Part shown: positions 20,622 through 31,006 of the stretch, in pieces | Layout: every line of letters starts with the position of its first letter | Numbering within the stretch: the stretch's first letter is position 1 | Origin: Spiroplasma chrysopicola DF-1 | GTDB taxonomy: Bacteria > Bacillota_I > Bacilli_A > Mycoplasmatales > Mycoplasmataceae | Reading direction: 5' to 3' | DNA: 64,000 nucleotides | Assembly (NCBI RefSeq): GCF_000400935.1 | Contig: NC_021280.1 | Span: 310,001-374,000 of the forward strand | Notes under the pieces: generated by a model | Database searches by the model: none | What the model saw: only the letters and a program-made list of their open reading frames with translations | Told to the model about the DNA's origin: nothing | Made by a program: the position numbers and the translations under genes

Positions 20622-22295
20622 ATGAATACAAATATTAAGATAATCACAAACCTATTAAATGATTTTTTAATTAGTAAGAAAATCAAGAAAGATATTATTA
20701 TTGAAAAACCAAAACAGGGTAATTTTGGCCACTTATCAACTAATTTAGCATTACTATTAGCAAAAGAATTAGGATGTAGCCCTCGTGAAATTGCCGGAGA
20801 AATTATTGCTTATCTTGAAGAACACAATAAAAACTACTTTCAGAAAATTGAAATCGCTGGACCAGGATTTATCAATTTTACTATTGCAAATCAACAATTA
20901 TGAGCTGTTATCAATGATGTTTTAACAAAAAAATCAGCATTTGGTCATTCAGCACCAAAAAACTATACTTATAACTTAGAAATTGTTTCAGCCAATCCAA
21001 CGGGATTTTTACATGTTGGTCATGCGCGAAATGGGGCAATTGGTGATAGTGTAGCGCGAATCTTGAAAGCAGCAGGATATAATGTTCAAACAGAATATTA
21101 TACTAATGATGCCGGAAATCAAATTAATACTTTAGCTGTTACAGTTTTTGTTAGTTATTTAAATTTGTTGGGAAAAACAATGCCATATCCCGAAGAATCT
21201 TATCGTGGAGAAATGTATAATGATGTTGCCCAATTATTTATTGATGAGTATCAAGATCGTTTTATTAATCTAACTTTTGATGAACATTACAAAATTAGCG
21301 ATCCAGAAGTGCACGAATTATTCCGTGAAAAATCAGTCAAAATTTTTATGGATATTATTAAAGCCCAATTAGAATTATTCCGTGTTAATATTGAATATTA
21401 TTCATCAGAAAAAGCAATTTATACCGGTGGTAAAATTGAAGAAACATTAAAGCAATATGAAAAATTAGGAAAAAGTTACCATAAAGATGGGGCGTTATGA
21501 TTACGAACAACAGATTTTGGAGATGATAAAGATCGCGTTTTGATTAAAGCAAATGGTGATTTTACCTATATTACCCCTGATTTAGCTGTTCATAATGAAC
21601 GCTTAATTCGTAGTAAAGCGGATAAATTGGTTAACTTCTGAGGGGGTGACCACCATGGTTATATTATTCGGATGTTAGCAGGTTTACAATTATTAGGTTA
21701 TCAAAAAGATGTTTTAGATATTGATATGATTCAAATGGTCCGTCTAATTAAAGATGGAGCAGAATATAAAATGAGTAAGCGAAAAGGAACAGCGGTTTGA
21801 TTAATTGACCTAATTGAAGAAATTGGGGTTGATCCAATTCGCTATATGTTGGTATCAAAAAGTGCCCAAAGTCATATGGATTTAGATATAGGCATTTTAA
21901 AAGAACATTCATCAAAAAACCCAGTTTATTATGCGCAATATGCTTCAGCACGTTGTAATAGTGTTTTAAAACAAGGTATGGCCAATAATATTGATATTAG
22001 TGATGTTAAAAACTTTGATTTATTAGTTGAACAAAAAGAATTAGACTTATTAAATGATCTTGATTTGTTTAATCGTTGTATTGAAGGAGCAGCAACATTA
22101 CGCCAACCTCATTTAGTGTGTGACTATTTACAAAATATTGCCCGCCAATTTCATTCATATTATAATGAGTTTAAAATTATTAATCTTGAACAAATTGAAT
22201 TAACAAAACAACGTTTAGTGTTTGTTAAAGTAGTATATCAAGTTCTTTCTAATGCGTTTAATTTGTTAGGTGTTAATGTTATTGAAGAAATGTAA
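20622..22295 (+). CDS. argS: arginyl-tRNA synthetase
   Basis: 557 residues, class I. N-terminal tRNA-binding domain with the [15 protein letters not shown] segment, then [16 protein letters not shown] with the HIGH-box variant HVGH, and the KMSKS loop as K-M-S-K-R-K-G-T near residue 385. The C-terminal anticodon-binding helical bundle (from about residue 430) includes the usual L[10 protein letters not shown]. AAGAAGGGAAG ribosome site. Last gene of the rsmD operon. Confidence 0.96.
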
Positions 22296-22332
22296 AAAAA
22301 GATTGTTAACTTACAAAAAATTTAATTGATAA

Positions 22333-22365
22333 GAAGAAAAGGTGTTTTAGTCACTTTTTCTTTTG
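22333..22365 (+). terminator. probable rho-independent terminator after argS
   Basis: Arms AAGAAAAGGTG / CACTTTTTCTT with one G-U pair and a 7-base loop, ending in a T-rich run, 37 bases after the argS stop. Confidence 0.65.
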
Positions 22366-22440
22366 GCAATTATTTAGTTATGTTAAGTACAATAAAAATA
22401 TTTTTGTCTAATCAGTTTTATCGCCGTTGGTTTTTTATTG

Positions 22441-22449
22441 TGTTATAAT
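22441..22449 (+). promoter_or_regulatory. extended -10 promoter element
   Basis: TGTTATAAT, 30 bases before the TTG start of the next membrane protein. Confidence 0.6.
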
Positions 22450-22478
22450 CTAATGAGAAAAAGAGAGGGTGTTCTTGC

Positions 22479-23993
22479 TTGCAGCAAAATTGGGATAATT
22501 TCTTATTTAACCCATTATTATTACTATTACTATTTTTATTTTATGGGTTATTCATTTTTAAAAGTGGTAGTATTAAAGTTTTAAGTCAAAAGGTTTTTTT
22601 GGTTGAAATATTTTGTTTTTGATTTGCCTTATTTTTAATTATTGGTAATAACGTTGACTTAAGTTCGATTTTAACTAATTTTGGTTATACTGGATTAGAT
22701 AGTTTATTACTATTATTTGCAATTTCAATTGGTTTTTATGCCTTTATTTTTATGATTCCTTTTTTATTTTGCCAAAAAAAATTATCAAAATTTAGTTGAC
22801 GAATTTTTCACTATGTTATTTATAGTTTAGTGGCCGGAGGAATTTTGCTATTTACAGCTTATCCTCATATCGTGACAACAATTATTTTATCAATTATCCT
22901 AGGAGCAGGGGCTACTATTAAAGGGCTTAATTATTTATCATATAATGAAATATATGGGAAAAAGTTTTTTCCTTTTAAAACTGTTAGTTTAATTGCGCCA
23001 CTAATAACTTTAGCGTTATTAGCTGGGAATGATCTTAATTCATTAATTATTTCTTCAACAGTTAATGTTTTAAATAGTCGCGCCCAATTTTCAATTATTG
23101 GTTCGTTAGCTTTTATCGCAATCTTATCAGCTTTATTATTATATTGGTTTTTTGCTCGGAAAAATTTTACGGCAACAAGTTTTACTGTTGAACAGCAAAA
23201 AGCATTAGAACCATTTCGCTGGTATAAAGTATTAATAATTTTTGTAATGTTGTTTTTTATTATTATTTTAAAAGAAGTATCACAATCAAACATCTATTTA
23301 TGATTATTAGGACAACGAACATGAGAAAAATATCATAATATTGATATTGTTAATCAATTTATTCGCTTAAACCAACAATTTTTCTTTATTCCCCAGTTTT
23401 TTGGGGCATATTTAGCTTGTCATGTTCTATACAATAAATTAGGAATCAAATATAGTTTTGCGCTAGGAATGTTCTTTTGATTTATTTTCTTTGCTGTTTC
23501 GGCATTTAACCACTCTCCAGAAGCTTTTCTTGTTTTACAATTAATTAATGGTTTAGCTTATGCAATGTGTTTTAATATTTTATTTGCAATGGTTTGTGAA
23601 TGAAAATATCGCGCACCAAATAACTTACCAATTGTTGGACAATTTCAATTATTATTTTTTGGTTCAGAATTTCTTGTGCAATTTACCGATAACATTTTTA
23701 AATATAAAAAAGTCGGGATTTTTGCCGATTATGTTTTAGGACAAAATTTTATTGAAACACCAAACTTTGCCGTTAATATTGATAATATTACAACGATTAT
23801 TTTTACGGTTGCAGCAATAATTATTTTAGGAATTTTAGTTGGATTTTATTTTACCTCTGATCTCATTTTAGCGGAATATCGTAATCACCTTGTTTTACTA
23901 GTTCCAAAAATTAACATTTTATTACGTGAAAGCCTTATTGATAAAGTTCAATCACAAGTTTCAAATGTAACAAGTTCACCCGAACAGCGGTAA
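22479..23993 (+). CDS. polytopic membrane protein, transporter-like, family not recognised
   Basis: 504 residues from a TTG at 22479, chosen because AGAGAGGG ends about 9 bases before it and the frame continues unbroken to a TAA at 23991. About 11-12 hydrophobic segments separated by short, mostly basic loops suggest a secondary transporter; the layout recalls the major facilitator superfamily, but I see no family signature. The C-terminal 40 residues are hydrophilic. Several TGA codons are Trp. It has its own extended -10 promoter; two more membrane-protein genes follow. Confidence 0.72.
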
Positions 23994-24053
23994 GTGGAAA
24001 ATTAACCAAAAATTACTAAAAATGCATTTTTTGTTTTGAAAATCAAAATTTTT

Positions 24054-24062
24054 TGTTATAAT
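24054..24062 (+). promoter_or_regulatory. extended -10 promoter element
   Basis: TGTTATAAT, 25 bases before the 86-residue membrane protein; TTGAAA lies 15 bases upstream of the hexamer as a possible -35. Confidence 0.65.
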
Positions 24063-24086
24063 ACACTTAGATAGTGTGGTGTAAAA

Positions 24087-24347
24087 ATGGGCATAAACTA
24101 TTCAAAAAATATTCAAATTCTAGATTTTAATTTACCAGTAATTGGGTTAATTGGTATTTTATTAGGATTTGCAGCACTATTGTTATTCATTTATTTTGTG
24201 ATAACATTCTCTTTATTTCAAAATAAAAAACGAAAACAACGGAAATTAAATACAGCAAAAATGAAGAAACAAGCTAGTTTAAAAGAAAATATTGAAGATT
24301 TTGAACAAGAAATTATGTTAGCCAAAAAAAACGGGTTAAAAGGCTAA
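24087..24347 (+). CDS. small single-pass membrane protein
   Basis: 86 residues. One long hydrophobic helix (about 16-42, LPVIGLIGILLGFAALLLFI core) followed by a very basic KKRKQRK stretch, which fixes the C-terminus in the cytoplasm, and a charged helical tail (about 50-86, KENIEDFEQEIMLAKK) that may form a coiled coil. No family recognised. It lies 59 bases before the large Asn/Pro-rich protein and may be cotranscribed with it. Confidence 0.65.
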   Translation: MGINYSKNIQILDFNLPVIGLIGILLGFAALLLFIYFVITFSLFQNKKRKQRKLNTAKMKKQASLKENIEDFEQEIMLAKKNGLKG

Positions 24348-24406
24348 GATAATAACCTTCATTGTAAAAAAGAAATACTAGAACTATTAGGGCAGGTGTA
24401 CAAAGT

Positions 24407-26131
24407 ATGGGTTTTTTTAATTCAGTTAAAAATTTAGTCACAAATAATAATCCTCCAAAAGGGCCAAATAACAGCCAAGGAGATAATTTTCAAGTTGGGG
24501 TAAATAATCCTAGTGATCAAAATTTTTCTAATCCTAATTTAGCACCAAATAGTCAACCACCCGCATCAACTTTTGATAATTCGCAAAATAACCCACAGTT
24601 TATTCAACCAAATGTTGCATATAAACAAAATCAATTAAATAATACAAATATGTTATATAATAGTAATCAAATGATTAAACCAGGACGAATTAATCCTTCT
24701 GGTCAATATAATTACTATCTTGATATTAATAATGAAGAAGCAGTTATTAGTGCCCAAGAAAATTTTGTTGGACCACAACACGAACCGGGACCAGCTGGCT
24801 ATGTTGAACCATATTATAATCATGAAGTAGCTCACCAATATCAACCAGTAGCGCCACAACAAATTTTACCGCGCCGAATGATGAATCAAAATGGTAATCA
24901 AAATTATGGACCAAATAACTTTAATGGCCCCCAACCTCAAATGCCTTCGCAACAGCAATATTATAATAAATTACCAAATGAAGGTTATTTTAATGAAGAA
25001 CATATGTATGTTAATCAATATCGTCGCCCATATCAACGTCGAATTATTAATCCGCATAATCAAATGAACATGAATGAATTTTATGATCAACAACAATTTA
25101 ATGACTATGGACCAAATAATTACGGGACTCCAAATTATTCATCACCAGTTAATCCAACACCAGGTTTTCATGGGCCAGGACAATTTAATGGGCCAGGATA
25201 TCAAAATCCTAATTATCTTCAACCAATTGAATATAATCCTTCAGTACCAGCAGGAAATGTTGGGGCTGAAGTATCACGTTATGCTTATCAACCACAATTA
25301 ACTTCAAAACAACATTCAAATAAATTAAGTAAAGAACATATTAATAAATTAATGCCATTTGAAATTGCCCGCGAAATTCGTTCAGAAAAAATAAGTAGTT
25401 TAGTAATGACAGTTATTGGTATTTTTGGCACAATTTGTACGAGTTTATTTATTGCCTTATATTTTGTTACTCATAATAATGGGATGGAAAGTATTATTGG
25501 GATTAAAGCAATTTATATTCCTCATCCATTTTTAACAATTACCTTATTAATTATTTCGTTAGGAGTATTATTTAGTGGTATCTTTGATTTATCACGAGTC
25601 CGTCGTGAAGCTAATACATATGTTATTAATTTAAACCGTGGTAATCATACTATTCCACACTTTCTAATTAATAATTATAAAAAAATGACAGTACGGGGAA
25701 TTGTTTTAAACTGAGTTGCTTTTCCAACGTATGTTTTTGGGGCAATTATCTTAGGGATTTTATACGGATTCCAACAACATAAAGGTGAACAATTTATGTT
25801 TGGTTTCTGAAGTTGAGGAATTGTTGATGATTTAACCGCAGCAATTACAATTAATATTATTATTTTAATTGCAATGTTGGGAATTCATATTACAAATATT
25901 ATTTTAACAAAAAAACGTAAAGCAAATATTATTGGTTATTATGGTTATGAAATCGTTAAACCAGAAGAATTAGCAGCATTACGCAAAAAAACAAACCGTA
26001 TTTGTTTAGTTATTTTTATTATCTTTTTAATTATCTTAACATTATTAATTTCAATTCCATGGTTAATTGCTCGTCGTAAAAAAGCTGGCAAAGGGGTTCC
26101 AATTATTGGCCGCTGATTTAATAAGGGATAA
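24407..26131 (+). CDS. membrane protein with long Asn/Gln/Pro-rich cytoplasmic head
   Basis: 574 residues. Residues 1 to about 300 are low-complexity, dominated by Asn, Gln, Pro, Gly and Tyr, with repeated GP-x-N-x-N, NGP and YNP-type units and no predicted fold. From about residue 315 a folded region begins (EHINKLMPFEIAREIRSEK), followed by about five membrane helices (near 330, 370, 435, 485 and 530) and a basic tail. No signal peptide, so the Asn/Pro region should be cytoplasmic. A TGA near the end is Trp; the stop is TAA at 26129. No family recognised; a scaffold or cytoskeleton anchor is one possibility, unproved. Confidence 0.75.
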
Positions 26132-26137
26132 TCTTTG

Positions 26138-26162
26138 AAAAAAACGCTTTTAACGTTTTTTT
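26138..26162 (+). terminator. rho-independent terminator
   Basis: Arms AAAAAAACG / CGTTTTTTT with a 7-base loop, 7 bases after the stop of the Asn/Pro-rich protein. Confidence 0.8.
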
Positions 26163-26223
26163 CTTTTGATTAAGCTATTTTATAATATAATAATAACAAT
26201 ATTAATTGATAAGGGAGAAAACG

Positions 26224-27306
26224 ATGATTGAACATTTATATGTCCACATTCCATTTTGTAATCACATTTGTTTTTATTGTGATTTTTTTAAAATTAAAAA
26301 AAATAAAGAAGAAATGGTAACAGAATATCTAGTTACTTTAACCGCGGAAGTCGCCGGTTTAGATCTAAGCAAATTTAATTTAAAAACAATTTATTTAGGA
26401 GGTGGAACACCTAATAGTTTATCTGATCAACAATTAACTCAGCTTTTAACAATTTTACAATGTTTTGATCAAACAAATTTAGAGGAATATTCAATTGAAT
26501 TGAATCCTGAAAATATTACCAATACGCAATTAGTTATTTTAAAACAATATAATGTTAATCGTTTATCAATTGGTGTCCAAACTTTTGATGATAAGTTATT
26601 AAAAAAAATTAATCGCCATCATAATGTTAAAGATGTTATTGATAATTACCATTTAGCGCGAAAAATAGGGTTTGATAATATTTCTTTTGATTTAATTTAT
26701 AATTTATTTGACCAAAACCAAACCCATATTATCCATGATTTAGCCGTTGTTCGGGAGTTACAACCAGATCATCTTAGTTGATATTCCTTAATCTTAAAAG
26801 AAAATTCATATTGAGGGAAAACAAAAACAAAATTACCAGATTATGATATTGAATTTGATGAAATTGTTAACACGGAATTACAAAAAATTGGTTATGAACG
26901 ATATGAAATTTCAAATTATACTTTAAATAAGAAATATGCTTTGCATAATTTAGCATATTGAACTAATAAATCATTTTGACCACTAGGACCAGGGGCTGTT
27001 GGTTTTTTAAATGACCCGAAATATTTGCTAGTTGAGAATAGTCGGAAATACTGTGATTGAACACAACAAACAGCACAAATTTCCCAAACTGATTATTATT
27101 TTCAAATTTTAATGATGGGATTACGATTAACAGGGGGAATTAATTTAACAACAGTTAAAGATGCTAACGAAGCTTATCAGTATTATTTACCAAAAATTAG
27201 CGCCGAAATTAGTCATAACCGCTTAGAGGTTGTTGATAATCATTTACGTTGTACTCCACAAGGTTATAATCTTTTAAACGATATTCTCATAAATCTATTA
27301 GAATAG
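26224..27306 (+). CDS. hemW: HemW-like radical SAM protein
   Basis: 360 residues. The radical-SAM cluster motif is C12-NHI-C16-FY-C19 (CxxxCxxC with aromatic Y), preceded by LYVHIPFC. Then L-G-G-G-T-P (SAM binding) and L-S-I-G-V-Q-T-F, as in HemW/HemN relatives. HemW is a haem chaperone rather than a coproporphyrinogen oxidase; mollicutes lack haem synthesis, so its substrate here is unclear. ATG 26224 follows AAGGGAGAAAACG; an upstream TTG at 26206 overlaps that site and is rejected. Confidence 0.9.
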
Positions 27307-27355
27307 GGTTTTTTATGTTATGATAAAACCAAATAATTGATAGGAGATGAAAATT

Positions 27356-28705
27356 ATGCTAATTGATGTGAAAAAATTACAAGAAGAGTACTTTCCATTA
27401 GCGTTAGAAAATATTAAAGAAATTATCAAAATTCCCTCTGTTCGCTCAGAACCAGTTACAAATGGACCATTTGGACAAGGAACAAAAGATGTTTTAGCAT
27501 TTGCGATTAAGTTAGCTCATGAATTGGGTTTTAGAACTTATCAGGATCCCCAAAATCGTTATGGTTTTGTTGAGTATGGTAGTGGAGAAGAAATTTTTGC
27601 TATTTTAGGACATTTAGATGTTGTTCCAACTGGCGATTTAACAAAATGAGAATTTGAACCATTTCAACCAATCGTTAAAGATGGCAAATTATTTGGCCGT
27701 GGTTCTTTTGATGATAAAGGCCCAACAATTATTAATTTATATGCCTTAAAGTATTTAAAAGATCATAATTTTAACCCTGATTATCGGATTCGTTTAATTT
27801 ATGGGTTAACAGAAGAAACAGACTGAACTTGTATTGAAGCCTATATGGCAACAGAAGGGACCCCAGCATTAGGATATACTCCTGATGGGGCATTCCCAGT
27901 TGTTTATGCCGAAAAAGGGATTTATGACGGTGATATTTTGGGCCCAGGTGCTTCTTTTACTTTAAAAGGGGGCGAAGCCTATAACTGTGTCGCTGATTTA
28001 GTTTATTATAATGGTGAATTTAAAGCAGAAATTGCCAAGTGATTAACAACACAAGGAATTGAAAATTATTTGGAAGGAGAAAACTTAATTGTTAAAGGAA
28101 GAGCTTCACATGGTAGTTTTCCTGATCGGGGTGTTAATGCTGCATTAGCAACATTAAATGCTTACGCACAATTCAGTTCGAAATCCCCAATTGCCAATTT
28201 TGTGAAAGACCACTTATATCAGGCTTTTAATTTTAGTAAAATCTTTCCAACAATGGTTGATGAAACAGGTCATTTAATTGTCAATAATGGCATTGTTGAA
28301 ATTGACCAAACAAAAAGCCGCTTAACCCTTAATTTACGGGTTCCAGTTACATTTACGAAAGATCAAATTGTGGCTGGTCTTAGTGAGGAATTAAAAAAAT
28401 ATCAATTAGAACTTAAAAGTGTTGACTGACAAGTTCCAATTCATATGGCGAAAGATAGTGCGATGATTAAAAATATTATGAAAGTTTATCGGGAAGTGAC
28501 AGGTGATCAAAAAGCGCAACCAATTGCTCTTGGTGGAGGAACTTATGCGAAATCAATGCCTAATTGTGTTGCCTTTGGGGCCGAATTTGATTTGGAAGAT
28601 TCAACAATGCATGCTTATAATGAATATGTTCGAATTAGTGACTTACAAAAAATGTTAGAAATATATACAAAATCTTTAACATTATTAACAAAAAAAGAAG
28701 TTTAA
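27356..28705 (+). CDS. pepV: M20-family dipeptidase (PepV-like)
   Basis: 449 residues. Zn aminopeptidase that splits dipeptides, useful to an organism living on host peptides. Metal and catalytic residues: L-G-H-L-D-V-V-P (HxD), G-R-G-S-F-D-D-K-G-P (metal Asp), T-E-E-T-D-W (catalytic Glu pair), T-P-D-G, and a C-terminal His in D-S-T-M-H-A-Y-N-E. A lid domain lies between. The ATG at 27347 directly abuts the AGGAG site, so 27356 is chosen. The stop codon falls inside the terminator hairpin. Confidence 0.92.
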
Positions 28706-28723
28706 GGATAAACTTCTTTTTTT
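28690..28723 (+). terminator. rho-independent terminator after pepV
   Basis: 14-bp arms AAAAAAAGAAGTTT / AAACTTCTTTTTTT around a 6-base loop; the first arm holds the last codons of pepV. Confidence 0.87.
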
Positions 28724-28778
28724 AATAAAATTATTAAAAATATTAACTAAATTACTTAATTATTATTAAACCCTATTA

Positions 28779-28784
28779 TATAAT
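28779..28784 (+). promoter_or_regulatory. probable -10 box for the 28814 gene
   Basis: TATAAT 30 bases before ATG 28814. A transcript from here would start at about the upstream ATG 28787, which argues that 28814 is the true start. Confidence 0.45.
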
Positions 28785-28813
28785 TAATGTATAAAAAACA
28801 TGGGGGTTTATTA

Positions 28814-29518
28814 ATGCCATCGTATTACGCTGAACAAATTTTGAATATGAAAAAGGATAAAATGAAAATGTCGTTAGCTGAAAAGGATAAAACGATAATA
28901 ATTAATCATTTTAAACATTTAGTGTGCGCTGTAAAGAAAGATGCTGTTGTAATTAAGCATTCAAAATATGGCTATGAAATTTTTAAAAGTGCTATTGATG
29001 ATAAATATTGAACTTATGCTGTTACGTTTACAGAACCAATTAATGCGGCAAAACCAGTTTATAAGCATCACTGAGTTGGAAATGCTTTTGTTGGTTATGG
29101 CTTTGAAACTTTAGCCGAAGCGTTAGAGAAAACAACGGAGTTAATGCAACGGGGACCAACTGCTAATATTCATTTTCGTGATTATTTAGCATCATGGGAT
29201 GAACAAGAAGATCGGATTTATCTTGACTGAGAAGAAAAAGAGTTTACTTATGAGGAATATAACAAATTTCAAAAATGATTTGCGAAAAATAAGGTTAAAA
29301 TTATGGCCAAGCAAGTCGGGGTTAAAGATGCTGAAGACTATAACAAAGAAAAAGAACATCAAAAAACAGGCCTGGCTGTTTTATTAGGAAAAATGCAAGA
29401 TCCCCCTCGTCGCCCGCGGGCAATGGCAGTTATGATTCGTCCTACGGCCAAAAATAAAACAGCATGACATGATCCAAAGTTAAAAAAATATATCATTGGC
29501 TTTATGTATGTAGAATAA
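28814..29518 (+). CDS. hypothetical soluble protein
   Basis: 234 residues, no signal peptide or membrane helix, mixed charge with many Lys, Glu, Trp and Tyr. Features: a region around residues 60-100 (WTYAVTFTEPINAAKPVYKHHWVGNAFVGYGFE), an acidic aromatic patch (DEQEDRIYLDWEEKEFTYEEY) and a basic, Pro/Arg-rich stretch PPRRPRA before the C-terminus. I recognise no family. It lies between the pepV terminator and a SpoU methyltransferase (16-base gap) and is probably cotranscribed with it. The length of open frame with Trp codons supports a real gene. Confidence 0.65.
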
Positions 29519-29534
29519 ACTTAGGAGCATCAAA

Positions 29535-30335
29535 ATGATTAGAGAAATTAATTCAACTGATAACAACCATATTAAAACCTTAATTAAATTAAAAAATGGC
29601 GCTAAAATTATTGAAGATGCTAAGTTTTTAGTTGAAGGTTGGAATATTATTAAGGAAGCTTTAAATACCTTGGCGGTAGTAGAAATTATTACTACAAAAG
29701 AACAGCAAGATTATTTTATAACAACAGCACCAACGATTCCATTAACAATTGTTAGTGAGCATGTTGCTAACAAATTAAAAGGAAGTGTTAATAGTCAAAA
29801 TATTTTTGCCGTTTTGGATTTAAATAAATTAAAAAATTATAATTATCTTGATTTTAATACGGATATGCTAATTTTAGAAAATGTTCAAGATCCTGGTAAC
29901 ATGGGAGCCTTACTACGGACAGCTCTTGGTTTTAATTTTAATAATATTCTAATTCTTGGTGATAGTGTCAGTATTTTTAATGAGAAAGTTTTACGGGCTT
30001 CACAAGGAGCTTTTTTAAAATTAAATCTAAAAGTCATTAAAACAAATTATCTTAGCGTTTTGCAAGAATTAGCAACTACGCAAGCTTATTATCTTATTTC
30101 AACAGGATTAAATCAAAGAGCAGTTTACTTAGATCAATATTCTTTTATAACCAAGCAAAAAATTGCGTTAATGTTTGGTAATGAGGGCAATGGTTTAAGT
30201 TCAGAATTATTAACAATGAGTCAATTAAATTTAAAAATTAACATTAATCCTCAACTTGAGTCATTAAATGTTAGTCAGGCTAGTGCCATAATTATGTATG
30301 AAATTAATAAGCAAAAAGGAGGTAGCAATGTTTAA
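29535..30335 (+). CDS. TrmH/SpoU-family RNA 2'-O-ribose methyltransferase
   Basis: 266 residues. The N-terminal domain (about 1-100) is the SpoU substrate-binding type (IKTLIKLKN...FLVEGWNIIKEAL). The SPOUT knot has all three motifs: E-N-V-Q-D-P-G-N-M-G-A-L-L-R-T (motif 1 with Asn and Arg), M-F-G-N-E-G-N-G-L (motif 2) and L-N-V-S-Q-A-S-A-I (motif 3). Closest in layout to Bacillus YsgA/RlmB; which nucleotide it modifies is not visible. AGGAGCATCAAAATG. Overlaps engB by 8 bases. Confidence 0.9.
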   Translation: MIREINSTDNNHIKTLIKLKNGAKIIEDAKFLVEGWNIIKEALNTLAVVEIITTKEQQDYFITTAPTIPLTIVSEHVANKLKGSVNSQNIFAVLDLNKLKNYNYLDFNTDMLILENVQDPGNMGALLRTALGFNFNNILILGDSVSIFNEKVLRASQGAFLKLNLKVIKTNYLSVLQELATTQAYYLISTGLNQRAVYLDQYSFITKQKIALMFGNEGNGLSSELLTMSQLNLKININPQLESLNVSQASAIIMYEINKQKGGSNV

Positions 30336-30924
30336 ATTTAAAAATGCGCAATATTTAACTTCCGCAGTAAATAAAGCTGGCTGAATAAATGATGATTTAA
30401 TGGAAATTTGTGTTTTAGGTCGTAGTAATGTTGGTAAATCAAGTTTTTTAAATATGTTAACTAATAATAAACAACTTGCGAAAGTTTCTCAACAACCAGG
30501 AAAAACTAAAATGCTTAATTTTTTTAGTATAAATAATAATACATTTCGTCTTGTTGATGCTCCTGGTTATGGCTTTGCTCGTGTTAGCAATGATCAAAAA
30601 GATGCTTTTGGAGAGTTAATGGAACGTTATTTAACAGAACGTAATAATCTAAAATTTGTTTGTTTACTTATTGATTTACGCCATCTCCCAACTGGCGATG
30701 ATTTAGCAATGTATGAGTTTTTAAAATACCATCATATTAAAACAGTAATTATTGGGACAAAATTAGATAAATTAAAACGTAATGATATTAATAAAAATGA
30801 AAAATTAATTAAAGAGACCTTAGGCTTTAATCCAACTGATGATTTCATTAAAACATCAAGTAAAGATAAAATTGGCCGTGAAGAATGTTGAAAAATTTTT
30901 GCTAACCTTTTAGGGTTAGAATAA
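30328..30924 (+). CDS. ysxC: ribosome biogenesis GTPase YsxC/EngB
   Basis: 198 residues, one GTPase domain: G1 GRSNVGKSS near residue 32, switch I with P-G-K-T-K (EngB marker), G3 D-A-P-G-Y-G-F-A, and G4 T-K-L-D. Needed for late 50S assembly. The ATG at 30328, with AAAAGGAGGT just upstream, lies inside the end of the methyltransferase gene, so translation is coupled. Ends 82 bases before lgt. Confidence 0.94.
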
Positions 30925-31006
30925 TTTTTCATTTTTTTTGGGGATATCTTAATTCTATGTATATAATTAACATATCTTGATAAAAGTAAAGGAGAGGAAA
31001 CTAGCA

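Noticed and set aside
22296-22478. T-box or riboswitch upstream of the transporter
   Set aside because: Only a terminator and promoter are seen; no T-box TGGNACCGCG-like box or specifier loop.
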